Below, one piece after another: positions 6,423-6,989 of a DNA stretch of 6,989 nucleotides. The notes below the pieces were generated by a model. The model saw only the letters and a list, made by a program, of their open reading frames with translations, was not told the origin of the DNA and ran no database searches. The stretch spans positions 1 to 6,989 of the forward strand of contig JAADGA010000078.1 of NCBI GenBank assembly GCA_013152615.1, given 5' to 3'. Both the position numbers and the translations under genes were made by a program. Position 1 is the first letter of the stretch. Each line of letters opens with the position of its first letter. Source of the DNA: Alphaproteobacteria bacterium. GTDB taxonomy: Bacteria > Pseudomonadota > Alphaproteobacteria > Sphingomonadales > Emcibacteraceae.

Positions 6423-6989
6423 CTAACGCAGAATGCCGCCGGTCCTTTTGTGGACATTGGCAATTACTCTTGACGAAAATTGCTCGATCTCCTCCTCGGT
6501 CAGTGTTTTATCTTCTGGTTGCATGACGATACTGACTGCCACGGATTTTTTACCATCACCGATACCCGAACCAGTATATACATCAAACAGGGTGATGTCA
6601 CGGATAAGCTTTTTGTCGGTGCCGCGTATGGCCCTGATCAGGTCTGCGGCCACGACGTCATCATCGACAACAAAGGCAAAATCCCGTTCCACTGCCGGAA
6701 AATCCGACGTCCTCAGCGGGCCGCGGCTATTGCCGCCGGATGCTTTGGCCAAGGGAATATTTTCCAGCATGATTTCAAATCCCGCCAGCGGTCCCCTGAC
6801 ATCAAGACGCGTGCAGATGGCCGGGTGAATTTCACCGAAGAAAGCCAGAATATTTTTGGGGCCGAGGCGGATGACCCCGCTGCGCCCGGGATGATACCAT
6901 GGCGGGGCCTCGGCCACGACCTGGGCGTTGTCAATTTTGGCCCCGGTGGCTCTGAGGACGGCTTCGGCATCGGCCTTTACTGTATAGGC
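6423..6989 (-). CDS. pheT: Phenylalanyl-tRNA synthetase beta subunit, C-terminal part (cut by window edge)
   Basis: The open frame runs from the TAG at 6423-6425 to the right edge of the window, giving the last 188 residues of a protein that is normally about 800 long. Its partner PheS forms the alpha2-beta2 enzyme that charges tRNA-Phe. The visible part starts with AYTVKADAEAVL, followed by WYHPGRSG (31-38) and FFGEIHP, typical of the end of the PheT core. The FDX-ACB domain (about 94-188) follows: it begins SDFPAVERDFAFVVDD and ends KRTGGILR, and it binds the tRNA anticodon stem. A GTG at 6915-6917 is internal and should not be taken as a start, because the upstream codons continue PheT without a break. 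No terminator was seen after the stop. Confidence 0.96.
   Translation of the reverse strand, partial: AYTVKADAEAVLRATGAKIDNAQVVAEAPPWYHPGRSGVIRLGPKNILAFFGEIHPAICTRLDVRGPLAGFEIMLENIPLAKASGGNSRGPLRTSDFPAVERDFAFVVDDDVVAADLIRAIRGTDKKLIRDITLFDVYTGSGIGDGKKSVAVSIVMQPEDKTLTEEEIEQFSSRVIANVHKRTGGILR

Noticed and set aside
6433..6828. Plus-strand open frame of 131 codons opposite pheT
   Set aside because: It is fully antisense to the conserved PheT C-terminal domain, has no domain of its own and no good ribosome site.
6423..6917. A short 164-residue stand-alone anticodon-binding protein starting at GTG 6915-6917
   Set aside because: The frame stays open to the window edge, and the upstream 24 codons (AYTVKADAEAVL onwards) continue normal PheT sequence, so this is a truncated view of pheT.
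1..6989. A previously undescribed multi-gene system such as defence, mobile element or biosynthetic cluster
   Set aside because: All five genes belong to recognisable families, two are housekeeping, and strand and spacing do not tie the unknown enzymes together. There are no transposase, integrase, toxin or repeat-array signals.

Overview
This 6,989-base window looks like ordinary chromosome from an alphaproteobacterium. The assignment rests mainly on the LepA sequence and on PheT, both of which read like alphaproteobacterial versions. It is an inference from protein resemblance; no rRNA or other direct marker is present. Coding DNA is moderately GC-rich and the short intergenic gaps are AT-rich. 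No tRNA, rRNA, insertion sequence, prophage or CRISPR array is visible.

Layout, left to right. A thiamine-diphosphate enzyme of the acetolactate synthase / benzoylformate decarboxylase superfamily (22-1767, +) is the only plus-strand gene. It converges, with 9 bases between the stop codons, on four minus-strand genes. Read in their own direction, from the right edge leftwards, these are: the C-terminal part of pheT, the phenylalanyl-tRNA synthetase beta chain (6423-6989, cut by the window edge); a class I SAM-dependent methyltransferase of unknown substrate (5366-6337); lepA, elongation factor 4 (3470-5275); and a membrane-anchored, single-domain FMN / iron-sulfur protein related to the glutamate synthase catalytic domain (1777-3363). 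The gaps between the four are 85, 90 and 106 bases, so they may be partly co-transcribed. The pheT-methyltransferase gap holds a plausible promoter, and no convincing terminator was seen anywhere.

Two genes, pheT and lepA, are translation housekeeping genes. The other three are recognisable enzyme families whose substrates cannot be read from sequence. I see no sign that the five form one pathway or a defence, mobile or biosynthetic system. The non-coding DNA is more notable than expected: two of the three minus-strand gaps carry small, near-perfect tandem duplications just upstream of a start codon. One of these can pair with the lepA translation start region, and the third gap has a promoter-embedded palindrome. 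No gene-free stretch exceeds about 110 bases.
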